The notes under the pieces: model-generated
Seen by the model: the letters and a program-made list of their open reading frames with translations, nothing else
Databases searched by the model: none
What the model was told of the DNA's origin: nothing
Position numbers and translations under genes: made by a program
Source of the DNA: Mauremys mutica
Lineage: Eukaryota > Chordata > Testudines > Geoemydidae
Assembly (NCBI RefSeq): GCF_020497125.1
Contig: NC_059072.1
Location: forward strand, 272,286,045 to 272,350,044
Direction: 5' to 3'
DNA length: 64,000 nucleotides
In this document: positions 24,021-34,264 of the stretch, piece after piece
Numbering within the stretch: the stretch's first letter is position 1
Layout: the number at the start of each line of letters is the position of its first letter

Positions 24021-24334
24021 ATTTTCTGTTATTGACTTTCTCCCCTCATCGAGTAATAGGCCTACTCTGTCCTTGGTCTTCCTCTTGCTTCTAATATATT
24101 TGTAGAATGTTTTCTTGTTACCTTTTATGTCCCTAGCTAGTTTGATCTTATTTTCTAATTTTCTCCCTACATACTTGTGTTATTTGTTTATGTTCATCTT
24201 TTGTAATTCGACCAAGATTCCATTTTTTGTAGGACTCTTTTTTGAATCATTGAAGATCTCCTGGTTAAGCCAGGGTGGTCTCTTGCCATACTTCCTATCT
24301 TTCCTATGCAGTGGGATAATTTGCTCTTGTGCCC

Positions 24335-25098
24335 TTAATAATGTCTCTTTGAAAAACTGCCAACTGTCTTCAATTGTTTTTCCCCTAGACTTGCTTCCCA
24401 TGGGATTTTACCTACCAAATCCCTGAGTTTGCTAAAGTCTGCCTTCTTGAAATCCATTGTCTTTATTGTGCTGTTTTTCCTCCTACCATTTCTTAGAATA
24501 ATGAACTCTACTATTTCATGATCAGTTTCACCCAAGTTGCCTTCCACTTTCAAATTCTCATCCATTCCTCCCTATTTGTCAAAATCAAATCTAGTACGGC
24601 CTCTCCCCTAGAAGCTTTCTTCACCTTCTGAAATAAAAAATTGTCTCCAATACATTCCAAGAACTTGTTGGATAATCTGTGCTCTGTTTTGTTACTCTGG
24701 GTAGTTGAAGCCCCCCATCAACACCAAGTCCTGTGCTTTGGATGACTTTGATAGTTGTTTAAAAAAAGCCTCATCCACCTCTTCTTCCTGGTTTGGTGGT
24801 CTGTAGTAGACCCCTACCATGACATCACCCTTGTTTTTTACCCCTTTTATCCTTACCCAGAGACTTTCAGCAAGTCTGTCTCTTATTTCTATCTCAACCT
24901 CAGTCCAAGTGTATACATTTTCAATATATAAGGCAACATCTCCTCCCTTTTTCCCTCCCTGTCCTTCCTGAGCAAGCTGTACCCTTCTATACAAATATTC
25001 CTGTCATGTCTATTATCCCACCAAGTCTCTGTGATGCCAATTATGTCATAGTTGTGTTTATTTACTAGCATTTTGAGTTCTTCCTGCTTATTTTCCAT
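24335..25098 (-). pseudogene. CR1 ORF2 endonuclease (APE-type), disrupted
   Basis: Recognisable blocks: ENKQEELKMLVNKHNYDIIGITETWWDNRHD, then [47 protein letters not shown] and [10 protein letters not shown]. The TETWW, YYRPPNQ and (D)FNYP blocks are the hallmarks of the CR1-clade apurinic-type endonuclease. Here the FNYP aspartate is replaced by glycine. The product would nick genomic DNA to prime reverse transcription. Frameshifts between the blocks make it non-functional. Confidence 0.8.
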
Positions 25099-25129
25099 AC
25101 TTTTCGCATTAGTATACAGATATCTATGC

Positions 25130-25851
25130 TACTGATTTGATTCCCCTGCCCCAGTTCTGTCTTGTCTCCCCCTTATTTCTGCTATAACAGCCCATCCTCC
25201 CCTCAGATTCTGACCCTTCTCCCAGGTCTTCATGTTTTTTACTTCCCTGTGGGCTTTGGTCACCTTCCCCCATTGAACCAAGTTTAAAGCTCTCCTCACT
25301 AGATTAGCCGTTCTGTGTCTCTTCCCCTTCCTCGATAGGTGGACCCCATCTCTGTTTAGCTGTCCTTCTTCCTGGAACAGCATCCTTTGGTCAAGGAAGC
25401 CAAAGCCCTCTTGGCAACACCGTCATCACAGCCAGGCATTCACCTCCAGGATGCATCTGTCTCTGCCAAGGCCCCTACCATTGACTGGAAAGACTGAAGA
25501 GAACACCACCTGTGTTCTCAACTCTCTCACTCTTACTCCCAGAGCCCTGTAGTCACTTTTGATCTGCTGAGGGTCATACCTCGCAGTATTATTAGTGCCA
25601 ACATGGATGAGTAGCATGGGGTGGTAGTCAGAGGGCTGGATGATCCTCAACAATCCCTCCGTAACATCTCAGATATGGGCCCCTGGCAGGCAGCATACCT
25701 CTCGGGATGCCATGTCAGGGTGACAGATGGGTACCTCCATCCCCCTCAGAAGGAAGTCTCCAACCACCACTACCCTACGTTTCCTCCTGGGAGTGGAGGC
25801 TGTGATCCTCCCAGCCTTGGAGGTACATGGCTTCTCCTCTTCAACCTTTAG
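25130..25851 (-). pseudogene. CR1 ORF1 C-terminus with SGNH-hydrolase-like esterase domain
   Basis: Segments in order: RRKRRVVVVGDFLLRGMEVPIC (block I, with GDS changed to GDF so the predicted nucleophile serine is missing), HPMLLIHVGTNNTARYD (block with GTNN), PVNGRGLGRDRCILEVNAWL, and QLNRDGVHLSRKGKR (the D-x-x-H block). CR1 ORF1 proteins of this group are known to carry an SGNH/GDSL-type esterase domain. Frameshifts and a stop split the domain. The homologous segment of the second long CR1 is at 49857-49600. Confidence 0.75.
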
Positions 25852-25910
25852 GGGTGATTCCTCATCACTCGTTGCCAGGGCAGCATGATGGGGGACTTTG
25901 TCCTGGGAAG

Positions 25911-26618
25911 TAGTGACTCTGAAAATTACTTGGGGATCATGGCAGATAATCAGCTAAACATGAGTTCCCAGTGTGTCACTTTAGTCAAATTCTTTGATAT
26001 ATAAACAGCAAAATCTTGAGTAGGAGCAGAGTGGGTTATATTACCTCTGTATTTAGCACTGCTGTGACCACTGCTTGAATATTGTGTCCAGTTCTTGTGT
26101 CCACAATTCATGAAGGATGTTCAAAAATCGGAGAGGTTTCATATAAAAGCCACAAAAATGACAAAAAAGGACGAGAAAACATGCCTTATAGTGATAGAAT
26201 CGAGGAAATTAATCTATTTAGCTTAACAAAAAGAAGTTTAAGGGGTAACTTCATAACAGTTTAAGAACCTACATGATGAACAAAAAAGGTGACAATGGAG
26301 GGCTCCTCAATCTAGCTGACAAAGATATAACACAGGAACCACTGTCTGAAAAGTGATGCTAGACAAATTTAGACTAGAACTAAGACACACTTTTTTTACT
26401 AGCAAGGGTAATTATCCATTGGAACAATTTACCTAGTGTTGTGATTATTTTTCTATTACTGGAAATTTTTAAATCAAAATTGGGTGTTTTTCTAATTGAT
26501 ATGCTCTAGTTCAAACAGAAATTAGTTCAGGGAGTTCCTATAGTCCGTATTACGCAAGAGGTCAGATAAAATGATCAGTGATTCCTTTTGGCCCTATAAT
26601 CTATGAGTCTGTGAACTC
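25911..26618 (+). pseudogene. old CR1-like LINE, continuation right of the nested insertion
   Basis: Picks up the protein right after 22511: SENYLGIMADNQLNMSSQC, CVQFLCPQFMKD, KATKMTKKDEKTC, IEEINLFSLTKRSLRGNF, and a UTR ending GGCCCTATAATCTATGAGTCTGTGA at about 26618. In other CR1 copies of the window the same blocks follow the RT core in this order ([22 protein letters not shown]). The two halves therefore form one element cut by a 3.4-kb insertion. Confidence 0.75.
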
Positions 26619-26619
26619 T

Positions 26620-27335
26620 TGGGCTGCTCTAACTCAGTACAGAGAGATCAGCCATACATGTGGTTGAAACAGGATTGGGGAAGTGTAAAGGTGAGTATTA
26701 TGTCATGTTTGCAACAATGAATGCACACATTCGCACTCCCTGAACTTTCTGCAAATCATCCTAAGATCTGCCCTACTCACACTGTACATGAAAGGCGTTA
26801 ACAATGTCCTTTTCATTTGTTTTACTTATTTCATGTTCAGTGAATTAGAAACACACTACTTGGGTTTCCTTTCAGATCTGAAAGACTGTAGTAGCAGTCC
26901 TTACATCTGTCACTGCATATTGAAAGTGTGCAGATTCATCCGAGAGAGCACTGGCATTTGGCTTGAGGTCTGAACAGACAAGTTGGCCTATCAAGAAATA
27001 AAATTATGATTCTCCATTCCATTACATCAGTTTTACAATGGTGTAATTCCATGTGAATTCAGTTGATAAAACTGATATAACAGAGTGGGGAGTCACACCT
27101 ATGTATATTATTATTCTTCAGTTTGGGGCTGTAGCCTGATTTGGGGAGGGTTAGTAGGGACAGTGGAATTTATCCACTTAATTTAGTTTTATTTAATAAT
27201 TAATTTTCTAATTAATTAATAATATTAGTAATAATTAATAGATATTAATAATATGGGTATGGCTCGCCAATATGTGTGATCAGAAGATAAAGTTCGTCTT
27301 GAATCAGGCTTCACAGAATTTATACAAGGAGATTG
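26620..27335. other. no recognisable element
   Basis: AT-rich. A worn fold-back (ATCAGTTTTACAATGGTGTAATTCC mirrored loosely by GATAAAACTGATATAAC) lies near 27028-27080, and an almost pure A/T tract of about 60 bp near 27190-27250. Confidence 0.4.
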
Positions 27336-27386
27336 GGGTATGTGACAGAAAAACTATACTGAGACAGAATTAGTCAAACAAGACCT

Positions 27387-27392
27387 TTTATT
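27387..27392 (-). terminator. LTR polyadenylation signal
   Basis: AATAAA on the minus strand inside TTTTAAATAAAAGG, followed by a T-rich stretch before the TGTCACA terminus. Confidence 0.55.
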
Positions 27393-27768
27393 TAAAATCA
27401 ATGAAACAAGAAGTAAATGTAAAATGTTAAAAGCAATTTGAGATTACAAAGTTACAAAATATCACAGTTCTTTAAGAGATATGAATCTATGACAGTACAC
27501 AGTTCTAAATGCACTTTGCAGCAATAGCACTAGAGTGAATTTCACACCTCTGCTAGAGGAAGTTACAAAGAAACTGGCTATGAGTTAAACCCTTCTTAGT
27601 ATAGATGCTCTAGCAGAAATAAGAATTTGTTCATACTCACAACTTTGAAAAGAATTAATACTACGACTTAGTATTGACAGCTTTCGTAGGAGAAAGAGGC
27701 TTCGAAGCAGGTTGAGACGACAAGGAAACAGAGAGATGTATCGCCTACCTAATGGAGGATTGTCAACC

Positions 27769-27776
27769 TTTTTATA
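27769..27776 (-). promoter_or_regulatory. LTR TATA box
   Basis: CCTATAAAAAGG on the minus strand. It marks the U3/R side of the LTR and lies about 385 bp upstream of the polyadenylation signal. Confidence 0.55.
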
Positions 27777-28326
27777 GGGAGAAATCCTTCCTCCTATGCC
27801 CAAATTTGTCTTTCCCCCATGGAAAGGTGAGGGTACCTGTTTTCATAGGTTGACCTTTTATGTGCGTATGGATGACAACTATCTACGTATCTTGTGGTGT
27901 ACGTGTTAGATTTTGTGGGCAGAAATACCCTCCTTTTCACCCTCACTAGGTGAAAGGTTAGCAGACATTCAAAAAGTCCCTAGACAATTTGCGTAGGTTT
28001 GTCTCCTATTATTACTTTTCTGAGTAAGGGTCTTAAAGGTTGCTTTCAGCATCACAGAGGAAATAGGCCAGGATGTCTGGCCTAGAAGCTTCTAGGTATC
28101 TTGCATTACAGCTTATTGCAAATTCTATTAATCTATGCAGCCTACACAATTTTATCAAAAAGACATTTTATACAGACCAACAGATTAATCCTCAGGGCTA
28201 CAGGGCATGATCCTTATAGTCCAAACTGTCAATAGCTTCACACAAAAAAGTCCAGATAAGCAGGGCCTGGCAAGGCCTCCTGGTTTTTGAAGTGGGTAGT
28301 GGTTAAAGAAACCACTGCCTGGAACC

Positions 28327-28476
28327 TTACCCGCTCAATGGTCGCCTTTCAGGCTCCACCATCTGTCTGGCTTTCTGGAGGATTTTTTTCTCCTGCAGCC
28401 TGTCCACCACCCTTTTCCTGAGCTTCTGAGCTTTGCCTGGGCTCCAGTTCCTCCTTTGCCTGGCTCCTCTGGCCAT
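28327..28476 (-). CDS. small basic ORF in the U3 part of the LTR
   Basis: An ATG at 28476 opens 49 codons, of which 16 are lysine or arginine, with clusters such as RQRRN and KLRKR. The stop codon TAA is embedded in GGGTAAGG, a good 5' splice-donor match, so splicing there would remove the stop. It could be a first coding exon of an accessory protein or a chance frame in a GC-richer segment. I do not recognise the protein and make no functional claim. Confidence 0.2.
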   Translation of the reverse strand: MARGARQRRNWSPGKAQKLRKRVVDRLQEKKILQKARQMVEPERRPLSG

Positions 28477-28683
28477 AGCATACTCACCAAGTCTGGAGGG
28501 TGGGGTTATCTGGGCCCACTATTGCCTTTTATCTCATTCGGTCTAAGCGTGGGGTTTGCATACCCCGTCACATGCTGACTCTGAGTACAGATCAGCCTGT
28601 TGTTGATTTTCCATTTTTAGAATTCTCATACTGCATAGTCTCCATAGATTTTCTAGCCTAAAATTTACTCATAAAAAATGGGC

Positions 28684-28800
28684 CAATTCTGCAAACCATT
28701 TACTCAAATGAGTAGCCCATACCTATGTGACTAGCCTCACTGAAATACAAGGGATGGCTCATGTGAGTAAGGATAATTATTGTAAAAGTTTTCAGGATTG
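28684..28800. repeat. long-palindrome repeat, diverged
   Basis: GCCAATTCTGCAAACCATTTACTC at the left is mirrored by TTTTCAGGATTGAT at the right, and ACTCAAATGAGTAGCCC by GGCTCATGTGAGTAAGG. It is a diverged relative of the 4151-4267 fold-back, sharing the (A)TCCTGCAAA ends and the GAGTAG(C/T)CC centre. Confidence 0.5.
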
Positions 28801-28887
28801 ATTATTTATATTATATTCTTAATATTAGGACTGAGGAGGGGAAAATGTATGTATATAGTCACTGACTTTTATGTCATTGCAGTAGAT

Positions 28888-29104
28888 CAGTGGTTCTCAG
28901 ACTTTTGTACTGGTGATCCCTTTCATACAGCAAGCCTCTGAATGCAGCCCCCCCTACATTAAAAACACTTTTTTATATATGTATCACCATTATAAATGCT
29001 GGAGACAAAGCAGGGCTTGGGGTGGAGGCTGACAGCTTGCGATCCCCCATGTAATAACCTCGTGACCCCCTGAGGGGTCCCGACCCCCAGTTTGAGAACC
29101 CCTG
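28888..29104 (+). mobile_element. 217-bp hAT MITE with perfect 8-bp target duplication
   Basis: Starts CAGTGGTTCTCAGACTTTTG and ends CCCAGTTTGAGAACCCCTG, flanked by CAGTAGAT at 28880-28887 and 29105-29112. The terminal sequence CAGnGGTTCTCAAAC is typical of hAT-Charlie-like MITEs. The interior includes CATTAAAAACACTTTTTTATAT and GACCCCCTGAGGGGTCCCGACC. No coding capacity. Confidence 0.95.
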
Positions 29105-29112
29105 CAGTAGAT

Positions 29113-30590
29113 ATTATAGTTTTGTGCTAAGAACTATTTATCTCCTGATATATTTTATGCTTATCTCTGCAATTGATATTCACAATTGTCCTTATGACAC
29201 TAAATTGTCTATACTATATAGAAGATGACCAGTTATGAGAAATTAAACACACTGGTTCACATTCACATTTGAGCTTCAGCGAGATGCCCAGCCACTTGGA
29301 CTGAATACAGCCCTGTTTCTCTGAGTTAAATCTACAGTGACACTTATCAAATCCTATGGGCCAATATAGTTAGAATAACTTATTCGAAGGTTAGATTAAT
29401 GGGGCTTATTATAGTATTTAGTCTTGCTTAACAGAACAAGACTGATTATATTGGACTTTATTAATAATAATTGCCCTGTTAAGGAGAATTTTAGTAAAAA
29501 AAAGTACTTTTTCGCTAGTAAATCCTTGGCCTCAGCATCATTTTAAACTAAAGGGGTGTGCCTTCTCCAATCAATCAAACAGAAAGAGCCCATGTATAAT
29601 TTCCATTTAAAAATGACTGAGATTTCTTTAGGACTATTTTAGAGATTTTTCATATAAGTTAAGTGCAGCTAGTTCTATTAGTTTATAAATTCTCCATAGA
29701 AAAGTGACCCATTTTCTTTAACATTCTCTCCAGGAATTTTCTAAAGAATTTCTGCAGAATTTCTGTTATAGTGTTCTAAAAAATAAGACTTTGCCACTGA
29801 GGAAAGGCACTAAACAAACACTAATTTATTACATCAGGTATTGCTTTTAAACCAGCAATGGTGATTGTGTTTGCTTGAGGGTGGAGTGACAGAGGGGAAT
29901 TGCAGATGCAGAGACTATTATCAATAGTTATGGTGGAGCATCATATGATCAGGGACAAAATAACCTGTTATTGCCCTTGACACAATACCGATTTTAATAC
30001 TAACTGTCCAATAAGAGCACCTGACTACGTGTTGATGTATTATTTTCATTAGTCATGTTTGATTAAGTATTCAATGTCTTTGAGTAACTAAGAGGAAGCC
30101 TATAGTTCCCATCACCCACAATCTAATTGCACTTCCATCTTTCCTAATACAAGAAAAAAAAAAGGGGTTTTGGGTAAAGAATGATTTCATACTGGATAAG
30201 AAACTGATATGGGAAGTGCTACTGGAAGTGCTACTGATATATTATGATTATTTGATAATGTTAATTTTGGAATATTGGAAGTCACTTACATTAAGTCACA
30301 TTTCAAACTGAATATTATTTATATTGCACAAAGTAGCTGCAGTATGTAGTGGGAACTACATCTAAGCAAATACATCTTAACAGTAGATTGAACTTCTCAG
30401 TGTCCTACTGGTATTCAGTTTCTTTTAAAAATAGACATAAAATGGAGCATGTTATTTTGGGAATATATCAGAAGAGAAAAAAAGAGAATACACCTCTGAC
30501 ACTGACAGGCCAGGTGCCAGCTCATGTCAAAACACTAGATCTTAACTGAACGCCAAAAAATACAGAGCTGGAACCACCATGGCTCACCTG
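29113..30590. other. no recognisable element
   Basis: AT-rich sequence. Short runs only (A11 near 30152 and a tandem GGAAGTGCTACT near 30211-30235). No motif-bearing frame. Confidence 0.35.
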
Positions 30591-30646
30591 TGGGTTCGTA
30601 TTGTTAAAATAGGTATTAGTTATAAAAATGTGTTTAGATTTTAGAC

Positions 30647-30795
30647 CAGTGGTGGGCAACCTGCAGCCTGTGGGCTGCATGCTGCCCATCAGGGTAATCT
30701 GATTGCGGGCCATGAGACATTTTGCTGACATTGACTGTCCACAGCCATGGCCTCCGCAGCTCCCAGTGGCCGCGGTTAACCATTACCGGCCACTG
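30647..30795 (+). mobile_element. 149-bp truncated hAT MITE with near-perfect target duplication
   Basis: Starts CAGTGGTGGGCAACCTGCAG like a normal 5' end of the palindromic hAT family. It stops at CATTACCGGCCACTG, which corresponds to the middle of the full-length element at 21084 (there CGTTCCTGGCCAATGGG) rather than to its 3' terminal repeat. Even so it is flanked by TTTTAGAC (30639-30646) and GTTTAGAC (30796-30803), matching at seven of eight bases. The duplication implies that the short form itself inserted. Confidence 0.75.
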
Positions 30796-30799
30796 GTTT

Positions 30800-31735
30800 A
30801 GACTCTATGAAATGCTTGTAAGCTTTTGCATGCATTAATCTCCTTTATAATATCTGTATCTCATTTTATAATGTAATAATTGTTTTCTTTGTAACTGTAA
30901 ATCACCATACAAGTGAGAAGTGTTATACTAGTTTCTAACAGAAGGTGTTATCTCCTGCTCAGCAAAAGAAGAACCATCAACGCCAGATGAGCCATTGTGG
31001 AACATTGGTCCCTGCCCCACTCCATTACCTCCCCCTCCCCCATGCATTGAAGATGTACAAAGGAATTCCTCCCAACAGCTGAATTTGCAACTCAAAGCAG
31101 AAGCAGGGAAGGAATAAAACTCCTAACATGGAGGAACTGTATTGTTTATGCTTCTTGGACTCTAAGGGGAAAGGATCACTAAGCATAAGCGAAAGATCCT
31201 TGGCATGGGTTGGCATGGGTTAGCCCTGAAGGACATTTAGAGCTTGTTGGTTATAGAAGCTTCTATTACTTTTTGAAATTTAAGACTGGGACTCATTTGT
31301 GTGTATATATGGTTACTTGCTTTAACCTTGTCAATAACTCTCTTATTTTCTTTTCCTACTTAATAAATAGTTTCCTAGTTAGATAGTTTTATTATAGGAT
31401 TGGCTTAAGCATTGTCTTTGGTGTGAAATATAAGGTGCAATTGACCTGGGGTGACTGGTCTTTTGGGACTGGGAGTAACCTGAATATTGTTGTAATTTCT
31501 TGGAGTAAGGCACCATCTGTCACAAAGGCAAGCTTCCTGGGGAGATAGATTGGAGTACTCAAGTGGATGTCTGTGACTCTGTGTTGAGCGCTGTTACAGT
31601 GCTTGAAGAGTTCATGCTTGATAATTGGTTGGTGAAATCTAAGTATAGCATTGACAACAAATTTGAGGTTTGTGCCCTGCTTCCTAGTAGTCTGGCCTGA
31701 GGTTGGTACCCAAGCTTTTGAGGGTAGTCTCATCT
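30800..31735 (+). mobile_element. LTR-like repeat, unclassified
   Basis: The stretch is composed of sequence I recall as a repeated turtle element: GAAATGCTTGTAAGC, GTAACTGTAAATCACCATACAAGTG, TTGCTTTAACCTTGTCAATAAC, TTAATAAATAG (a possible polyadenylation signal near 31361), TTGACCTGGGGTGACTGGTC and a final CCTGAGGTTGGTACCC. The hAT copy at 30647 appears inserted in its left part, since related sequence may extend left to about 30590. No TG...CA ends or target duplication were identified. Confidence 0.35.
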
Positions 31736-31919
31736 TTAGGCTTTTGAATCAAAGGTCAAATGAATTAATGTTCTCTGTGAACTCCTGTCAATCCTAAATT
31801 GGACAGCTGGGTTAGTGAATGGCAATTTTAATTTAAAATGATTTGTGTAGGTAATTGTAATATTGACATGCCTGTTCTTCACATGAATGAAATGTGTTCT
31901 CTGGGGTGACTAGGTGTGC

Positions 31920-33205
31920 ACTTAATTCCACACAAAAATGTTGGACAAGACAACAGCCACCAAGCCTCTTGAGAGCCCAGCAAGATTTTTCAGACTATCA
32001 GAAAATGGGCAACCCATGAAGGCCAAATACAGGTCTTCAAACAGATGTGCTTTTTCCTTGGCAGTGGGGAGGCTGCAATATGGTATAAAATGATGATTTT
32101 TTGGGTATTGCTGAGTTGTTGGCCAAGTATGATCAGATTTTGGGTGACGATGCTGACTGTGTGAAAAAGGCATAGGTGCAACGTCAGAGAGTTCAAGTAC
32201 ACTACTTATCACCTGGGAGCAAAAATTAATTTATTGAAGAATGTGCAGAGCAAATAAAGAAAACAATCCTACATGAGGTTAAAGAGGCCAAGTATTTTTC
32301 AATAATTTCCAATGCAGCACCAGACATCTCATATGAGGAACAAACAATACAATTGATCAGATATGTTAATCAAATATCTGCTGGTAACTTTGTGATTCAG
32401 GAACATTTTTTGTGGTTCAGAGACTTCACCTAAAAGGCTGCTGAGAAAATAGCTGAAATGATTTGCAACACCATATCTGAACATGGATTCAATTTCAAAC
32501 CCTGTCATGGGCAAGCTTATGATGATGGTGCTAATATGGCAGGAAAACACTCTGGTGATCAGGCAGTGCTGCTTCATCAGAATCCTCAGGCACTTTTCCC
32601 ATGTGCTTACACTGAAATTGTTGCTTCTGATTCACTTGAGTCATCAGTTGATAGTATTATGTTCTTCAGATGTCTTCAGCTATTCTGCAATATTTTCAGT
32701 GTTAGTCCACAGCAATGAGAAATTTTGAAGAAAAATGTTCCTGATTCACTCCATTCCAGTGTCTGGTACACAGAAGGCTGCACATATTGATTATCCATGT
32801 TCTTTTGCCGATAGCCTTGAAGGTTTACATGTGGCATTGAATGATCTGTCTGAATTTAGCCTGACTGCCAAAAACAGAAGTAATATTGCAAGGCTAGTAA
32901 AATATATGCCAAAATTTAAATGTGTTCTGCTCACCTCAGTTTGGCTGAGAATTCTTTTCCCCATCAATGAATGGAATTTGGACCTTCAGCACTGAGATGC
33001 TGCATTTGATGTTGAAAGAGACAATACTAAGGGTCTTCTCACAGAACTAGTACAATTGTGAGAGGAACGGAACAACATATACAATAAATGTGTGCACATT
33101 GCAACAAACCTTGGCATTGATAATCCAGAACAACATGCCCATTCCAGAATGGAAGTGATGATGCAAGTGATCAAGATCTCTAACTATCAGAGGAGTGAAA
33201 TTCTA
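31920..33205 (+). pseudogene. hAT transposase (DUF4371/ZMYM1-like), 5' part
   Basis: Across a few frameshifts the strand reads VHYLSPGSKN, KKTILHEVKEAKYFSIISNAAPDISYEEQTIQLIRYV, FVIQEHFLWFRDFT, AEKIAEMICNTISEHGFNF, CHGQAYDDGANMAGKHSG (about 32503-32556), then FFRCLQLFCNIFSVSPQQ and later residues. KYFSII, PDIS..EQ and the QAYDDGANM-GKHSG signature are the conserved blocks of DUF4371-type hAT transposases, which include host-domesticated ZMYM-like proteins. Stops and frame changes show this copy is dead. It continues at 33735 after a CR1 insertion. The N-terminal zinc finger is not seen. Confidence 0.75.
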
Positions 33206-33209
33206 GAAC

Positions 33210-33729
33210 AGCCTTTCAAGGGGAGCAGTGGGAGCTTGATAAGTTTATGGAGGGCATGGTATGATGGAACTGCCTACAATAGCATGTGGCCCATTGGTGA
33301 TTGCCAGTGGCAAAAATCCCCAACTGCTGGAAGCGGGACACTAGATTGGGTGGGCTTTAAGAATTTTTTTCCAGGTATCTGCCTGGTGGGTCTTGCCCAC
33401 ATGCTCAGGGTCTAACTGATTCCCATATTTGGGGTCGGGAAGGAATTTTCCCCTAGGTCAGATTGGCAGAGACCCTGAGTGGTTTTTGCCTTCCTCTGCA
33501 GCATGGGGCCTGGGTCACTTGTTTAAACTAGTGCAAATGGTTAAACTAGTGTAAATGGTGAATTCTCTGAAACTTGAAGCCTTTAAACCATGATTTGAGG
33601 ACTTCAGTAACTCAGTCAGAGGTTGGGGTCTATTTCAGGAGTGGGTGAGGTTCTGTGCCCTGCAATGTGCAGGAGGTCAAACGAGATAATCACAATACTC
33701 CCTTCTGACCTTAAATTCTATGAGTCTAA
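33210..33729 (+). mobile_element. CR1 3' end nested in hAT transposase
   Basis: Starts in the CR1 C-terminus/UTR junction (GGGAGCTTGATAAGTTTATGG), then GGGTCTTGCCCACATGCTCAGG, GGGGTCGGGAAGGAATTTTCC, CAGATTGGCAGAGACCCTG, CTTCCTCTGCAGCATGGGG and ends CCCTTCTGACCTTAAATTCTATGAGTC. This is a CR1 subfamily with a long conserved 3' UTR. A tandem duplication of about 18 bp (GTTTAAACTAGTGCAAATGG repeated with variants) lies at 33520-33560. Confidence 0.85.
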
Positions 33730-33734
33730 GACAA

Positions 33735-34255
33735 GCCTCTAAAGGACCATCTTTGGGACAGTATTTTCTTTCACATTATGGACTTTCTCATGAGTGGCAT
33801 CAAAAAGTAATTTGCTGCACTCGCATATGTCTATGAAAAAAATGCATTTCTATGGACCTTTCTTGAAAATAAAGAAGTTGCTCTGAGTGAGTTTCTGTGT
33901 CTTTATTCCACTGATGTCTCTGGTGATATAAAAAAATCAGTGTTTCTCAAACACATATACAAAAAAAAAAAAAGGCCCCAAAATACTGTCACTGTTTCAT
34001 TTACTAAATAAACTGCGTGAAGTCTCTCTGCAGCCACCTGATTGTTGCACTTCACATCTTTTCCTGCTGTTTACCCATGTCTGTGGCCAGCATGGAAAGA
34101 TCATTTAGTGTGCTATAATGTGTGAAGAACTACCACAGCACAACTATGGGTCAGTCGAGAGCTAATGGCCTAGCAATTCTTGCAGTTGAAAGTGAGCTGG
34201 CAAGATTGGTGAGTTTCAATGATGCTATTTTTCATTTGCTGTGAAGAAAGCAGGA
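33735..34255 (+). pseudogene. hAT transposase, C-terminal part with dimerisation region
   Basis: After the CR1 at 33210-33729 the plus strand resumes with a degraded stretch, then near 34040-34250 blocks matching the hAT C-terminal dimerisation motif: LLHFTSFPAVYPC (compare LLHILLVIPVTVA), a worn SMERSFS-like block, NYGSVES (compare STMGQERL), GLAILAVESELARLVSFNDAI. Several frameshifts. The segment between 33735 and 34000 is too worn to align by eye. Confidence 0.6.
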
Positions 34256-34264
34256 AAGCACTAT

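Larger units (their letters stand above)
22512..25910 (-). mobile_element. CR1 LINE, about 3.4 kb, nested in an older CR1-like element
   Basis: Minus-strand order: C-terminal ORF1 with esterase-like blocks (25851-25130), endonuclease (25098-24335), linker and reverse transcriptase (24020-23015), C-terminal blocks, then a 3' UTR ending with TTCTATGATTCTATGATC at 22512. The 5' end is truncated within ORF1. Frameshifts and stops occur throughout. The element lies antisense inside the older CR1-like LINE at 22150-26618. No clear target duplication, which is usual for CR1. Confidence 0.9.
27341..28572 (-). mobile_element. probable solo LTR of an endogenous retrovirus-like element
   Basis: On the minus strand the 1.23-kb unit begins TGTGACGGGGTATGC at 28572 and ends TTTTTCTGTCACA at 27341, giving TG...CA ends inside a short inverted repeat TGTGAC/GTCACA. 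A TATA box (TATAAAAA) lies at 27776-27769 and a polyadenylation signal AATAAA at 27392-27387, in the correct order for U3-R-U5 and about 46 bp from the 3' end. No internal gag/pol/env sequence flanks it, so it is probably a solo LTR. I see no matching short direct repeat at the two ends, which weakens the boundary call. The retroviral class is not determined. Confidence 0.6.

Noticed and set aside
27341..28572. Assignment of the LTR to a foamy-virus-like class
   Set aside because: LTR length and coding sequence in U3 are suggestive, but no internal gene or primer-binding site is present, so the class cannot be set.
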